In this document: positions 1 to 6,654 of the stretch, in pieces | How positions within the stretch are numbered: the stretch's first letter is position 1 | How the letters are laid out: each line of letters begins with the position of its first letter | Source: a virus | Strand: one strand, 5' to 3' | Length of the DNA stretch: 25,175 nucleotides | IMG/VR virus record: IMGVR_UViG_3300030098_002925 | Span: 1-25,175 of that record | Position numbers and translations under genes: made by a program | The notes under the pieces: model-generated | What the model was told of the DNA's origin: nothing | Seen by the model: only the letters and a program-made list of their open reading frames with translations | Database searches by the model: none

Positions 1-7
1 GTTTTTT

Positions 8-160
8 ATGACTGACAGGGAAACAAAAATGCTTGTTCCAAACAGCCAGTTGAAGGCGTTGGTGATTGAGAAGAAATTACCGATCAATGGTGGTGCGGAA
101 TATTTGCCGAAAGGAAACGAAAAGGGTGCGATGAAAGTGGAGGTAGTTGAGAGTGAATAG
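8..160 (+). CDS. Small hypothetical protein (50 aa)
   Basis: This is a 50-residue ORF beginning MTDRETKMLV and ending VEVVESE. It is charged, with no membrane segment and no motif I recognise. The start ATG at 8 sits in an ATGA that could also close an upstream gene (TGA 9-11), as at many other junctions here. Its end overlaps the next gene by 8 bases. A second in-frame ATG lies at codon 8 and could be the true start. Coding status rests on the tight packing and coupled junctions; function is unknown. Confidence 0.6.
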   Translation: MTDRETKMLVPNSQLKALVIEKKLPINGGAEYLPKGNEKGAMKVEVVESE

Positions 161-302
161 GACGGACAAGATCACATTAGGTATATTCATTGCGGCACTC
201 ACGTTTATTGTAGTGATGAGTAGTGGGTGCAAGTCGCTACCCGGCAATCTGGAAATAGACACTCCATTTTTTGACATTGAGTATGAAGGTGCAAAGGAAT
301 GA
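153..302 (+). CDS. Small lipoprotein (49 aa), lysis-region candidate
   Basis: The start is GTG at 153, overlapping the previous gene. Residues 1-7 carry N, R, T, D, K, residues 8-22 are hydrophobic, and the sequence MSSGC ends at Cys26, which fits a lipoprotein signal cleaved before Cys26. The mature part would be only about 24 residues and acidic. Small lipoproteins beside holin-like genes in phages are often outer-membrane spanin subunits, so that is one inferred role, but a better o-spanin candidate lies at 828-1031. It ends in an ATGA overlap (299-302) with the next membrane protein, so the two are probably translated together. Confidence 0.7.
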   Translation: MNRTDKITLGIFIAALTFIVVMSSGCKSLPGNLEIDTPFFDIEYEGAKE

Positions 303-448
303 ATTTAGATGATATTAAAGTCGCAATTGCAAGTGTCACAGGACTGGGAAACTGGTTGGTGGACATTGACCTTGTTTTAAAGGTTGGTATTTCGGTTGCG
401 AGTTTAATTTATATCAGTTTGAAGATTAGGGAACTTTTGAGGAAATAA
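299..448 (+). CDS. Small one-pass membrane protein, holin candidate (49 aa)
   Basis: This 49-residue protein has an acidic, polar N-terminus (MNLDDIK), one clear hydrophobic helix at about residues 26-43 (LVLKVGISVASLIYI) and a short basic tail (KIRELLRK). The start is ATG 299, in an ATGA overlap with the lipoprotein gene. The size, single helix and basic C-terminus fit a small phage holin or holin-like accessory protein of the inner membrane. No family signature is decisive, and a virion-assembly membrane protein is possible. Neighbours on both sides are also small membrane-associated or lysis-type proteins. Confidence 0.65.
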   Translation: MNLDDIKVAIASVTGLGNWLVDIDLVLKVGISVASLIYISLKIRELLRK

Positions 449-450
449 TT

Positions 451-552
451 ATGCCACAAGGACGAGGTACATACGGAAGTAAAGTGGGCCGCCCACCGAA
501 AAAGAAATCAGCAACGAAACCCATGCGTTCAGCAAAGAAGAAACGTAAATGA
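451..552 (+). CDS. 33-aa highly basic peptide with GRPPKKK core
   Basis: The ORF starts at ATG 451, two bases after the previous stop, and its TGA (550-552) overlaps the ATG of the next gene (549). The product begins MPQGRGTYGSKVGRPPKKK and ends KKKRK; more than a third of its residues are Lys or Arg. From memory, very similar tiny ORFs recur in marine and freshwater podophage genomes, which supports real coding; this was not checked. The GRP core with flanking basic residues resembles an AT-hook, so DNA binding is a reasonable but unproven inference. Confidence 0.65.
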   Translation: MPQGRGTYGSKVGRPPKKKSATKPMRSAKKKRK

Positions 553-716
553 TTAAATCAAAAACATTCTGGACTGGAGTCACTGGCGTCATTGGTGCGC
601 TGGCTGGCTATCTCACTGGAGAACTGGAACTTGGCGCAGCCGTTAACGTAGGAATTACTTCGGCATTGGCAATTTTTGTCCGCCACGGAATCTCCAAGGT
701 AGAGAAAAGAGTTTGA
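549..716 (+). CDS. Two-helix membrane protein, probable holin (55 aa)
   Basis: The start is ATG 549, inside the stop codon of the basic-peptide gene. The 55 residues contain two hydrophobic segments (about residues 8-23 and 29-45) separated by a short acidic turn (TGELELG), followed by a charged C-terminus (RHGISKVEKRV). Two short helices joined by an acidic loop and a charged tail are typical of class II holins, which form the inner-membrane lesion at lysis. It is followed directly by the i-spanin-like and o-spanin-like genes, a common lysis-cassette order. The assignment rests on topology and context only. Confidence 0.65.
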   Translation: MIKSKTFWTGVTGVIGALAGYLTGELELGAAVNVGITSALAIFVRHGISKVEKRV

Positions 717-1015
717 TGGGGATAGTCAGTGCATTGGTCGCGCTACTCCGAGCCGTTCCGTCCTTGGAGCGGCTTTTTTTAAAAGTACACGACCAACTGC
801 GCGAAGCTAAAGCCCAACGCCGATACAATGAAAAACTGGATAAAATTGATACTGCCATTGCTAATGCTAGGGGCGGTGGGTTGTCAGACAGTAGAGTATC
901 GGGAACTGACTGGAGTCTCGACGTTGACCGAACACCCGCAGTTTCCAGCGGCGGCACAGTCCGCGCCAGAGTGGACGAGGGAAGCGTTGAGGAAAGTGGC
1001 AGAACTGGAGTTTGA
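716..1015 (+). CDS. Rz-like (i-spanin-like) protein, overlapped by lipoprotein gene
   Basis: I place the start at ATG 716 (TGATG junction with the holin-like gene); a TTG one codon upstream at 713 is an alternative. Residues 1-20 are amphipathic to hydrophobic (MGIVSALVALLRAVPSLERL). A charged helical stretch rich in K, R and E follows to about residue 55, then a low-complexity tail. The lipoprotein gene at 828-1031 begins inside this gene in another frame, the classic nested arrangement of Rz/Rz1 spanins. The N-terminal helix is weaker than a standard Rz signal anchor, so membrane association could be peripheral. The last 40-50 residues look unlike real protein and may be under selection mainly for the overlapping frame. 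An intrinsic terminator lies within codons 12-22. Confidence 0.6.
   Translation: MGIVSALVALLRAVPSLERLFLKVHDQLREAKAQRRYNEKLDKIDTAIANARGGGLSDSRVSGTDWSLDVDRTPAVSSGGTVRARVDEGSVEESGRTGV
751..780 (+). terminator. Intrinsic terminator inside the i-spanin-like gene
   Basis: AGCCGTTCC (751-759) pairs with GGAGCGGCT (766-774), nine base pairs with one G-T wobble and a 6-nt loop, followed at once by a run of T (775-780). It is a canonical rho-independent terminator on the + strand, but it lies within coding sequence for the residues around VPSLERLFL. It would reduce transcription between the small lysis genes and the tail genes. It may be coincidental to conserved codons. Confidence 0.6.
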
Positions 1016-1031
1016 GTTGGAGAGGAAATAG
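828..1031 (+). CDS. Rz1-like (o-spanin-like) lipoprotein (67 aa)
   Basis: The ORF starts at ATG 828 inside the i-spanin-like gene and ends in a TAG that overlaps the GTG start of the tail gene at 1031. The N-terminus has a signal peptide (MKNWIKLILPLLMLGAVGC) with two Lys, a hydrophobic core and a lipobox-like AVGC ending at Cys19. The mature part (about 49 residues) contains a Pro/Ala-rich middle (HPQFPAAAQSAPEW) and a C-terminal charged helix (LRKVAELEFELERK). Lipid anchoring, small size and nesting within a coiled-coil partner gene match outer-membrane spanins, which bridge to the inner-membrane partner and fuse membranes at lysis. No clear SD precedes it; translation may depend on the outer gene. 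Confidence 0.7.
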   Translation: MKNWIKLILPLLMLGAVGCQTVEYRELTGVSTLTEHPQFPAAAQSAPEWTREALRKVAELEFELERK

Positions 1032-3007
1032 TGCCGATAGTTGAACAGATGCAAGATGGCGACGTTGGATTCGCTGGAGTGAATATGCGGCTTGAGCCGG
1101 GACAACTCCAGCCGGGTTTCGTTGCGTCTGCCAAAAACAAACGGTTCAACAACGGAGTAGCCGAACCCCGCTTTGGCATTAAAAAAGTCATGTGGGCAAA
1201 TCCGAAAAATTCCGGTACTGCGCCCAATGTGGGGCTGGACGATTACACTAACGTGAAAGGAGTCGGCACGTTCAACGACCCCAACGGCAACAACTGGTTA
1301 CTCATTGCAACGCAGGAAAAAATATATGCGGTGCGAGAAGGCAACCCCACAAAAACTCTCAACACTGGAATGTCCAACACGGCGGACTGCACATTTGTTC
1401 AGTGTTTTAACAATGTGATTTTGTTCCGTGGAGAGGATTTGTCGCCCCTCCAAATGTCTGACATTAACACTGGATTTGTGGCAATTACTCAAACGTCCAG
1501 TGACACGGCAATAGATGAGAATGACTCGGACGGAACCGAGACAATTCCCAACGCCAACAACGGCATATTTTTTCAAAACCGACTTTTAATCCCGCACTCC
1601 CGCGACTTGGTAGCGGCCAGTGATTATTTGAACTACACACGCTACCAGCCCGTGTTGTCTAATTTTAGAGTTAACCAAGGTAGTGAGGATTCGCTAATAG
1701 CACTCTGGAAATTTGATGCGTCCACGATTCTTTGTTTCAAGGAATCCAGTGTGTACGCGGTGCGAAACATTTATGGTAATCTAGCCGACATATTTTTGGA
1801 TGAGATTAGCCGGGGATACGGGCTGAAGTCGGCTAAAGCCGTGGTGACGGTGGGTAAAGATATTTGGTTTTTGAGTGACCAACGCGGTGTGGTGAGTTTG
1901 GCAGTTAGTGAGTCTGGAAAATTGCAAGGCGTGGATGCGCCGGTTAGCGAACCAATCCAGCCGCTCATAGATAGAATCAACTGGGCATACGCTGATAAGT
2001 CTTCCGCCGCTTGGCATAACAACAAATACTATTTAGCAGTCCCAATAGATGGTTCCACCACAAACAACGCAATATTGGTTTATGATTTTAGAAACCAAGC
2101 GTGGAGTGGATTTGACCAATCCAGTGAAATCAACGGGCTAACTGATTTTGTCACTTTCAAGTACCTTGGGGCGAAGCGGTTGTTCTTCATGGCCAACGGA
2201 TTTCTAAATCTCTACGACGACCCCAACCTATCTGGATTCGTAGATGAGACAGTTGATACATCCAATAGTACCAGCCGCAACATTTCGCACACGCAGATTT
2301 CAACCGAACTACTAACCCGTGGATACAAGTGCGGAGCCGAAGACATGAAACGGTTCCAGCAAGCCAACGTCACGGTTTCCACAAATGGTGTGGTTGGTGG
2401 GTCTGGCGGCATAGACATTACTGCGGTGTTTGATGGTGTGGAGGAAACACACGCATTGGTTACGGACAAACGATTTGACCGGACTAAATACCATCAACCA
2501 TTTGATAAGGCAGACTTTCCAGAGGACAACTCCAACGGCGAATATCTTGTGGCATTTAGAGAAGACTACTCCACAGACATATCCTCTACGGCAAACACAG
2601 TCACGGCGACTGCCTCTGCGATAGACGGAGACTACACAAGTGGGGGTGGAGTATCGGTTAGTGCAATAGCAAAACGCATTCAGAAAAACACTCAAATTAC
2701 GTTTGCGACAACTGGGGGCGTATTAACGACAAGCGCAGATGCGTTAGCTGGAGCAACCACTTTATTCGGAACAATCGCAAGCGGCGGCATTTCCGTCTCC
2801 ACACCAACTGGAACATACAAAAGCATTGATCTTGGTTCCAACGGCATCAACCCCGACATACACCAAGAATCTATCCAAAAAAATCGGCTCAACAAATCGG
2901 GCCGATACGCACAATTAAAAATTTCAAATGATTTGGGACGCGCAAAGGTGGTTGGAACCGCCGTTAGTGCGCTGCCCGGCAAAACAATGGTAACAGAACG
3001 AGTATGA
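1031..3007 (+). CDS. Large tail protein, probable nozzle / tail tubular B-like (658 aa)
   Basis: The start is GTG 1031, overlapping the lipoprotein stop. The N-terminus (MPIVEQMQDGDVGFAGVN, then NMRLEPGQLQPGFVASAKN) resembles opening regions of podophage tail nozzle proteins. The central part has repeated beta-rich blocks, for example WLLIATQEKIYAV, NVILFRGEDLSPLQ, NRLLIPHSRDLVAASDY and KDIWFLSDQRGVVSLAV, consistent with a beta-propeller such as that of T7 gp12. The C-terminal 200 residues are Thr/Ser/Gly-rich and beta-like. It is the first of a run of tail genes leading to the fibre, so the role is inferred to be the distal tail tube through which DNA leaves. Sequence similarity to gp12 was not tested. 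Confidence 0.6.
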   Translation: MPIVEQMQDGDVGFAGVNMRLEPGQLQPGFVASAKNKRFNNGVAEPRFGIKKVMWANPKNSGTAPNVGLDDYTNVKGVGTFNDPNGNNWLLIATQEKIYAVREGNPTKTLNTGMSNTADCTFVQCFNNVILFRGEDLSPLQMSDINTGFVAITQTSSDTAIDENDSDGTETIPNANNGIFFQNRLLIPHSRDLVAASDYLNYTRYQPVLSNFRVNQGSEDSLIALWKFDASTILCFKESSVYAVRNIYGNLADIFLDEISRGYGLKSAKAVVTVGKDIWFLSDQRGVVSLAVSESGKLQGVDAPVSEPIQPLIDRINWAYADKSSAAWHNNKYYLAVPIDGSTTNNAILVYDFRNQAWSGFDQSSEINGLTDFVTFKYLGAKRLFFMANGFLNLYDDPNLSGFVDETVDTSNSTSRNISHTQISTELLTRGYKCGAEDMKRFQQANVTVSTNGVVGGSGGIDITAVFDGVEETHALVTDKRFDRTKYHQPFDKADFPEDNSNGEYLVAFREDYSTDISSTANTVTATASAIDGDYTSGGGVSVSAIAKRIQKNTQITFATTGGVLTTSADALAGATTLFGTIASGGISVSTPTGTYKSIDLGSNGINPDIHQESIQKNRLNKSGRYAQLKISNDLGRAKVVGTAVSALPGKTMVTERV

Positions 3008-3834
3008 GTTTAAGTGTAACAGTAACACCCAACGAAACATTTCCAGACGACAGCAACGTGACACGGGCGATGTTGCGGAATGCAGCAAGTCCCACCGTGG
3101 AAGTAACTGGAAGCGTAAGTAATTCCGACTTGGCTTCTGGATCGGCAGTGGCTCTTGAAAAACTTGTTGGTGTAACGGAGGGGCAGATATTAGTAGGAGG
3201 TTTGGTAGCTCATGCTTCTGGCGGCTCCAATAAAAAGATTGCCGCAGTCACTCCATCGTCAAATGCGTCAGTCACGGCTGGAGGCGAAATAACCCCAAGC
3301 GATTTAACGATAACAAAAGCCAAGCTGGAGAAGTCTGACGCAAACAACATCATCAATGGGCAGGACGAACTGACAAGCGTTGCGTCTGGTGATTCAGTTT
3401 TGCTTTACGACGCTTCGGCAACCTCTGGAGACAGACTAAAAAAAGCAACTGTTTCCAATCTGCTAAACGCTGGAGTTAGTTCTACCAGTCAAGACGTAAC
3501 AGACCTTGGAACATATACGTCAGGCACAACTCCAGTAAATGTTGATTTTGACCAAAACCCCGTACAAATATTAGAAATCAACACAACAACGGCATCTCAA
3601 ACATTAAGCATAACTGTGAGCAACCCACCCGGTGGTGCTACTTCTTCAAAATCAGTAGAACTACGCTTAAAACACATAGGTAGTGAAGACGTAGGGTTAG
3701 CTTTTAGTGGGATGACTTTTTTACGAACAACTCCAGACACATTAGGGCAAGGGTCAGGAAGTCCTAGATATGCAGTATTAGCATTAACCGCATATAACGA
3801 CACTGTAATAGCTGGGTACGCAGCACAAACATAA
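3004..3834 (+). CDS. Tail-associated virion protein (276 aa)
   Basis: The start ATG 3004 overlaps the previous stop (ATGA) and the end shares a base with the next ATG (TAATG at 3834). The protein is rich in Ser, Thr, Val, Ala and Gly with no Cys or hydrophobic helices, typical of beta-structured tail appendages. Residues 35-65 (SVSNSDLASGSAVALEKLVG, then VTEGQILVGG) look like the fibre-attachment modules of podophage tails, and a middle block (GDSVLLYDASATSGDRLKK) is common in phage fibre proteins. The C-terminal 100 residues (from DLGTYTSG) look like a separate beta-sandwich domain. It is probably part of the fibre complex encoded just downstream. Function is inferred from context. Confidence 0.6.
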   Translation: MSLSVTVTPNETFPDDSNVTRAMLRNAASPTVEVTGSVSNSDLASGSAVALEKLVGVTEGQILVGGLVAHASGGSNKKIAAVTPSSNASVTAGGEITPSDLTITKAKLEKSDANNIINGQDELTSVASGDSVLLYDASATSGDRLKKATVSNLLNAGVSSTSQDVTDLGTYTSGTTPVNVDFDQNPVQILEINTTTASQTLSITVSNPPGGATSSKSVELRLKHIGSEDVGLAFSGMTFLRTTPDTLGQGSGSPRYAVLALTAYNDTVIAGYAAQT

Positions 3835-4214
3835 TGAGTTTGTTGGCAAAACCATCTTTTGTGGCGGGGTTAGACGACGTAGCAACAACTACTTCTAGTT
3901 TTGCGTTTTTAACCCAGCCAGTTAGCCGGTATCCAGAATATGGGACAGACACTTCTTTTTCAGCGACAACAAATAAAGATAGTTCTGGCGCAACATACCA
4001 ATGGAAACATTCGTCAACTAGCAATTTTTCTGACGGAGGCACAAATTTTAGTAATGGTGGTGATGTCTCTGGAGCAACTACAACAACATTAAGTTTATCA
4101 AATTTAGACGATACTTATGACGCAAAATATATTCGTTTATACGCTACACATTCTGGAACAACAATTAAGTCTCTTTCTGTTGTGTTAAATGTTTCGTCTG
4201 AAGGTAATAATTAG
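3834..4214 (+). CDS. Small Ig-like virion protein (126 aa)
   Basis: This 126-residue protein from ATG 3834 is Ser/Thr-rich and contains the pattern of an immunoglobulin-like fold: FLTQPVSRYPEYGTDTSFSA, then GATYQWKHS, a TTTLSLSNLDDTYDAKYIRL stretch and a final strand SLSVVLNV. The W in YQW and the LDD...DAKYIRL block match the inner core of Ig-like domains widely attached to phage surface proteins. It ends in TAG, whose last base starts the GTG of the tail fibre. A decoration or tail-tip adhesion role is inferred; no catalytic motif is visible. Confidence 0.6.
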   Translation: MSLLAKPSFVAGLDDVATTTSSFAFLTQPVSRYPEYGTDTSFSATTNKDSSGATYQWKHSSTSNFSDGGTNFSNGGDVSGATTTTLSLSNLDDTYDAKYIRLYATHSGTTIKSLSVVLNVSSEGNN

Positions 4215-6205
4215 TGATTGAAAACAAAGACATAGCACCCGGCGCAGTAACCGAACCGAAGTTATCAAAAAACCTTCGGCTCAAGCTCGCCAATTTAGAG
4301 AAAGGCCAATCCGCCGAAATTCCAATTGTCCAGTCGGACGGGTCTATGGCATACAAGGCTATTGGTGGAGATGCCACTTTGGCCGATGACGGAACGCTAA
4401 CCGTCACAACTACAACCACCACAACTGGTGAAACGGTTCAAGGGCCAGCCGGGCCAGCCGGGCCAGCGGGTGCAACTGGAGCGCAGGGTGCAACTGGCCC
4501 AGCGGGTAGTGACGCAAGCGTGACTGCCGAGAACGTGGATGGTGCGCTTGGATTTACTGGCTCCACCGCTGGATTTGTTAAACGAACTGGCGACAACGCT
4601 TTTGACATAGACACAACCGTTTATGAGTCTGCATTTTCTAAAAACACCGCATTTAATAAAAACTTTGGAACTGCGGCTGGAGATGTATGTCAGGGCAATG
4701 ACAGTCGTTTGTCAGACTCCAGAACTCCTAATGCCCACAAAGCATCACACGCCACTGGTGGTTCAGATGCAATCGCTCCCAGCGACATAGGTGCGGAACC
4801 GGCATTTTCTAAAAACACCGCGCATAATAAGAATTTTGGCAGCACCACTGGAACAGTTTGTGAGGGAGACGACAGCCGGTTGAGCGATGCGCGGACTCCA
4901 GTTTCACATAGTCATGCTGCCAGTGAAATAACGAGTGGAACATTAGCAGATGCGAGAGTGGCACAATCCAACGTCACGCAGCATCAAGCAGCAATTGACC
5001 ACGACCAACTAACAAATTTTAGCGCAGATGAACATCGAGTCATCGACGACACCAGCACGACTGACACAGACAAATTGTGGAGTGCGTACAACATTACCAC
5101 AAACCTAGCACTCTACACTCCACTATCTACCTACTCTGGTCATGGTCACGGACAGTATGCAGTTAAGGCGAACAATTTATCTGACCTTACTAATGCTGGG
5201 ACAGCCAGAACAAACCTTGGACTAGGTACTGCGGCTCAATCTGCAACCGGCGATTTTGCCACCGCTGGACACTCTCACTCAAACGCAACCACAAGCGCGG
5301 ATGGGTTTATGTCCAGCACGGACAAGGACAAGCTGGATGGTGTTGATGACTTTGCAAACCTCTATGTGCTGCCACTTGGAACAAGCACAGTGCGGGGTGG
5401 GTACAAATTAGGATATGCAGAAAACGGCAAAAACTATCCGGTAGAGATTAGCAGTGAACAGATGTATGTGAATGTCCCGTGGACTGACACGCAACTATCC
5501 ACTGAAGAAGTGCAGGACATCGTGGGTGCAATGTTTACCGGCAACACTGAAACCAACATAACTGCAACCTACCAAGACGATGATGGAACTATTGATTTGG
5601 TTGCGTCTGCGGGTAGTGGTAGTGGAACCGTAAATTCTGGAACAGGAGACGAAATGGCATTCTACGCCGCCACTGGAACTGCCGTTTCGGGGACAAGCGC
5701 GTTCACATTTGAAAACACAACCGACGAAGAATTTAACATTGGTAATGGAACCAGCAAAGGGGAACTGGGAATTGCTTGTGGGGTAGGCAGTACATCAAAC
5801 GTGTACCGACTTTATGTAGGTGGTTCAACAAGAGCGAACGCATATTTCGGCACAACCGAAACAACCCCAACACATTTTGTTACACCGGACGCTGGGGATG
5901 GCGCAGCTTGTTTGTATGGACACGGGTATGTGGCACTCAAGTCAATGTCAAGCGAACCTTCAATGGGGGAACACTACGCTGGCATCTACGCGAAGGACGA
6001 CACAAGCAGCACATGGGCGAATTTATGGGCGGTAGGAACAGATGGTTCTGAAACACAAATCTCTCCCCACGATGAAAACGGAGATTGGATATTCCATTCT
6101 ATTGACCGCAAGCGTGGGAAGCGAACCAAGATTAACATGATTGAAGTGATTCGCGCTTTGGAGGAAGTGACAGGGGATCAGTACATATTGGAGGAAAACC
6201 TATGA
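4214..6205 (+). CDS. Tail fibre protein with collagen-like segment (663 aa)
   Basis: The start is GTG 4214. In order: a short N-terminal attachment region (residues 1-60), a Thr run (65-71), a collagen-like stretch of seven or eight Gly-X-Y triplets (77-98), two copies of a 35-residue module containing FSKNTA.NKNFG...DDSRLSD.RTP (138-172 and 195-229), His-rich fibre motifs (SHSHAASEITSGTLADARV, GHSHSNATTSADGFMSSTD), and a C-terminal beta domain with ENTTDEEFNIGNGTSKGELG. The final 35 residues are basic then helical (KRGKRTKINMIEVIRALEE), a usual fibre end rather than a self-cleaving chaperone. Triplet repeats and His motifs imply a trimeric receptor-binding fibre. It is the last of four coupled tail genes; host specificity probably resides in the C-terminal half. 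Confidence 0.85.
   Translation: MIENKDIAPGAVTEPKLSKNLRLKLANLEKGQSAEIPIVQSDGSMAYKAIGGDATLADDGTLTVTTTTTTTGETVQGPAGPAGPAGATGAQGATGPAGSDASVTAENVDGALGFTGSTAGFVKRTGDNAFDIDTTVYESAFSKNTAFNKNFGTAAGDVCQGNDSRLSDSRTPNAHKASHATGGSDAIAPSDIGAEPAFSKNTAHNKNFGSTTGTVCEGDDSRLSDARTPVSHSHAASEITSGTLADARVAQSNVTQHQAAIDHDQLTNFSADEHRVIDDTSTTDTDKLWSAYNITTNLALYTPLSTYSGHGHGQYAVKANNLSDLTNAGTARTNLGLGTAAQSATGDFATAGHSHSNATTSADGFMSSTDKDKLDGVDDFANLYVLPLGTSTVRGGYKLGYAENGKNYPVEISSEQMYVNVPWTDTQLSTEEVQDIVGAMFTGNTETNITATYQDDDGTIDLVASAGSGSGTVNSGTGDEMAFYAATGTAVSGTSAFTFENTTDEEFNIGNGTSKGELGIACGVGSTSNVYRLYVGGSTRANAYFGTTETTPTHFVTPDAGDGAACLYGHGYVALKSMSSEPSMGEHYAGIYAKDDTSSTWANLWAVGTDGSETQISPHDENGDWIFHSIDRKRGKRTKINMIEVIRALEEVTGDQYILEENL
4442..4507 (+). 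repeat. Collagen-like Gly-X-Y repeat in the tail fibre
   Basis: Codons 77-98 of the fibre encode GPAGPAGPAGATGAQGATGP followed by AG. At DNA level there are near-perfect 9-bp iterations of GGGCCAGCC, which makes this spot prone to slippage and length variation. Such triplets in phage fibres act as trimeric spacers. Confidence 0.9.
4625..4900 (+). repeat. Two 35-residue modules in the tail fibre
   Basis: Fibre residues 138-172 and 195-229 are diverged copies sharing AFSKNTA-NKNFG, a GDD/GND-SRLSD motif and RTP. They are separated by a 22-residue linker (NAHKASHATGGSDAIAPSDI then GA). The copies occupy about 4625-4729 and 4796-4900. Similar modules occur in many aquatic phage fibres. Confidence 0.8.
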
Positions 6206-6420
6206 AACCCAAACTCGGCAGAATAATAAAAATCGAAAACGACAACCCCAAGTTTGGCGCGTTGAAGAAATACAGTTTTTTGCGAGTCAAGGACAACTGG
6301 GGAGTGGAGATGAATTTAATGTTTACTGACCGGCAACTGCTGGAAGCGGAAAAACGTGCCGCCAAAAATCCAGAGGACGTAGTGAAGAAGATTAGTTTTA
6401 AGCAGTGGTTTAGAAGTTGA
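6202..6420 (+). CDS. Small hypothetical protein after tail fibre (72 aa)
   Basis: ATG 6202 overlaps the fibre stop (ATGA). The 72-residue product is basic and mixed alpha/beta: MKPKLGRIIKIENDNPKFGA, a YSFLRVKDNWGVEMNLMFTD block with strong beta character, then a charged helix (RQLLEAEKRAAKNPEDVVKK). No signal, membrane segment or known motif is visible. Its position directly behind the fibre, with coupled translation, suggests a fibre-assembly helper or a small virion component, but that is only contextual. Confidence 0.6.
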   Translation: MKPKLGRIIKIENDNPKFGALKKYSFLRVKDNWGVEMNLMFTDRQLLEAEKRAAKNPEDVVKKISFKQWFRS

Positions 6421-6653
6421 TGGAACACGGACACACATTACTGGAGTTGTTATTGGTCGTTGCGATACTGGGTATCGTTTACTCCATGTATGTGTCTGCA
6501 TTGGCAAAAGCAAAAGAGTCTGCACAAAAGGCAATTTGCAAACAGTATCAGTGGGAGTGGCAAAGTTTGAGGGAACTTGAAGACATTCCAAGAATGATAA
6601 AAGTGGCGGACAGATGTTTTAATTGCCACGCAACCGCACCACCTAATTGGTAG
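6420..6653 (+). CDS. Type IV prepilin-like (pseudopilin-like) small protein with CXXCH
   Basis: The start is ATG 6420 in a TGATG junction (TTG 6417 is in frame just upstream). The sequence MEHGHTLLELLLVVAILGIV reads as a class III prepilin signal: a 4-residue leader ending in Gly4, cleavage before His5, Glu at mature position +5 (residue 9), then a hydrophobic helix to about residue 27. The following SALAKAKESAQKAIC is very close to the conserved segment after the helix in pseudopilin-like proteins of Verrucomicrobiota and Lentisphaerae. The remainder is short and ends in CFNCH (residues 66-70) and APPNW. Host prepilin peptidase would be expected to process it. It lies between fibre and internal virion genes. 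The role is unknown: a virion-linked part, a decoy subunit for host pili or secretion systems, or captured host DNA. The +1 residue is His rather than Phe or Met. Confidence 0.7.
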   Translation: MEHGHTLLELLLVVAILGIVYSMYVSALAKAKESAQKAICKQYQWEWQSLRELEDIPRMIKVADRCFNCHATAPPNW

Positions 6654-6654
6654 T

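Noticed and set aside
655-1227. 190-residue open frame on the - strand
   Set aside because: It lies opposite the nested spanin-like pair and the start of the tail gene, its peptide is Ser/Pro-rich shadow sequence, and it has no ribosome site or junction with other genes.
4165-4422. 85-residue open frame on the - strand
   Set aside because: Antisense to the fibre N-terminus; its Val/Ser runs simply mirror the Thr codon run of the fibre.
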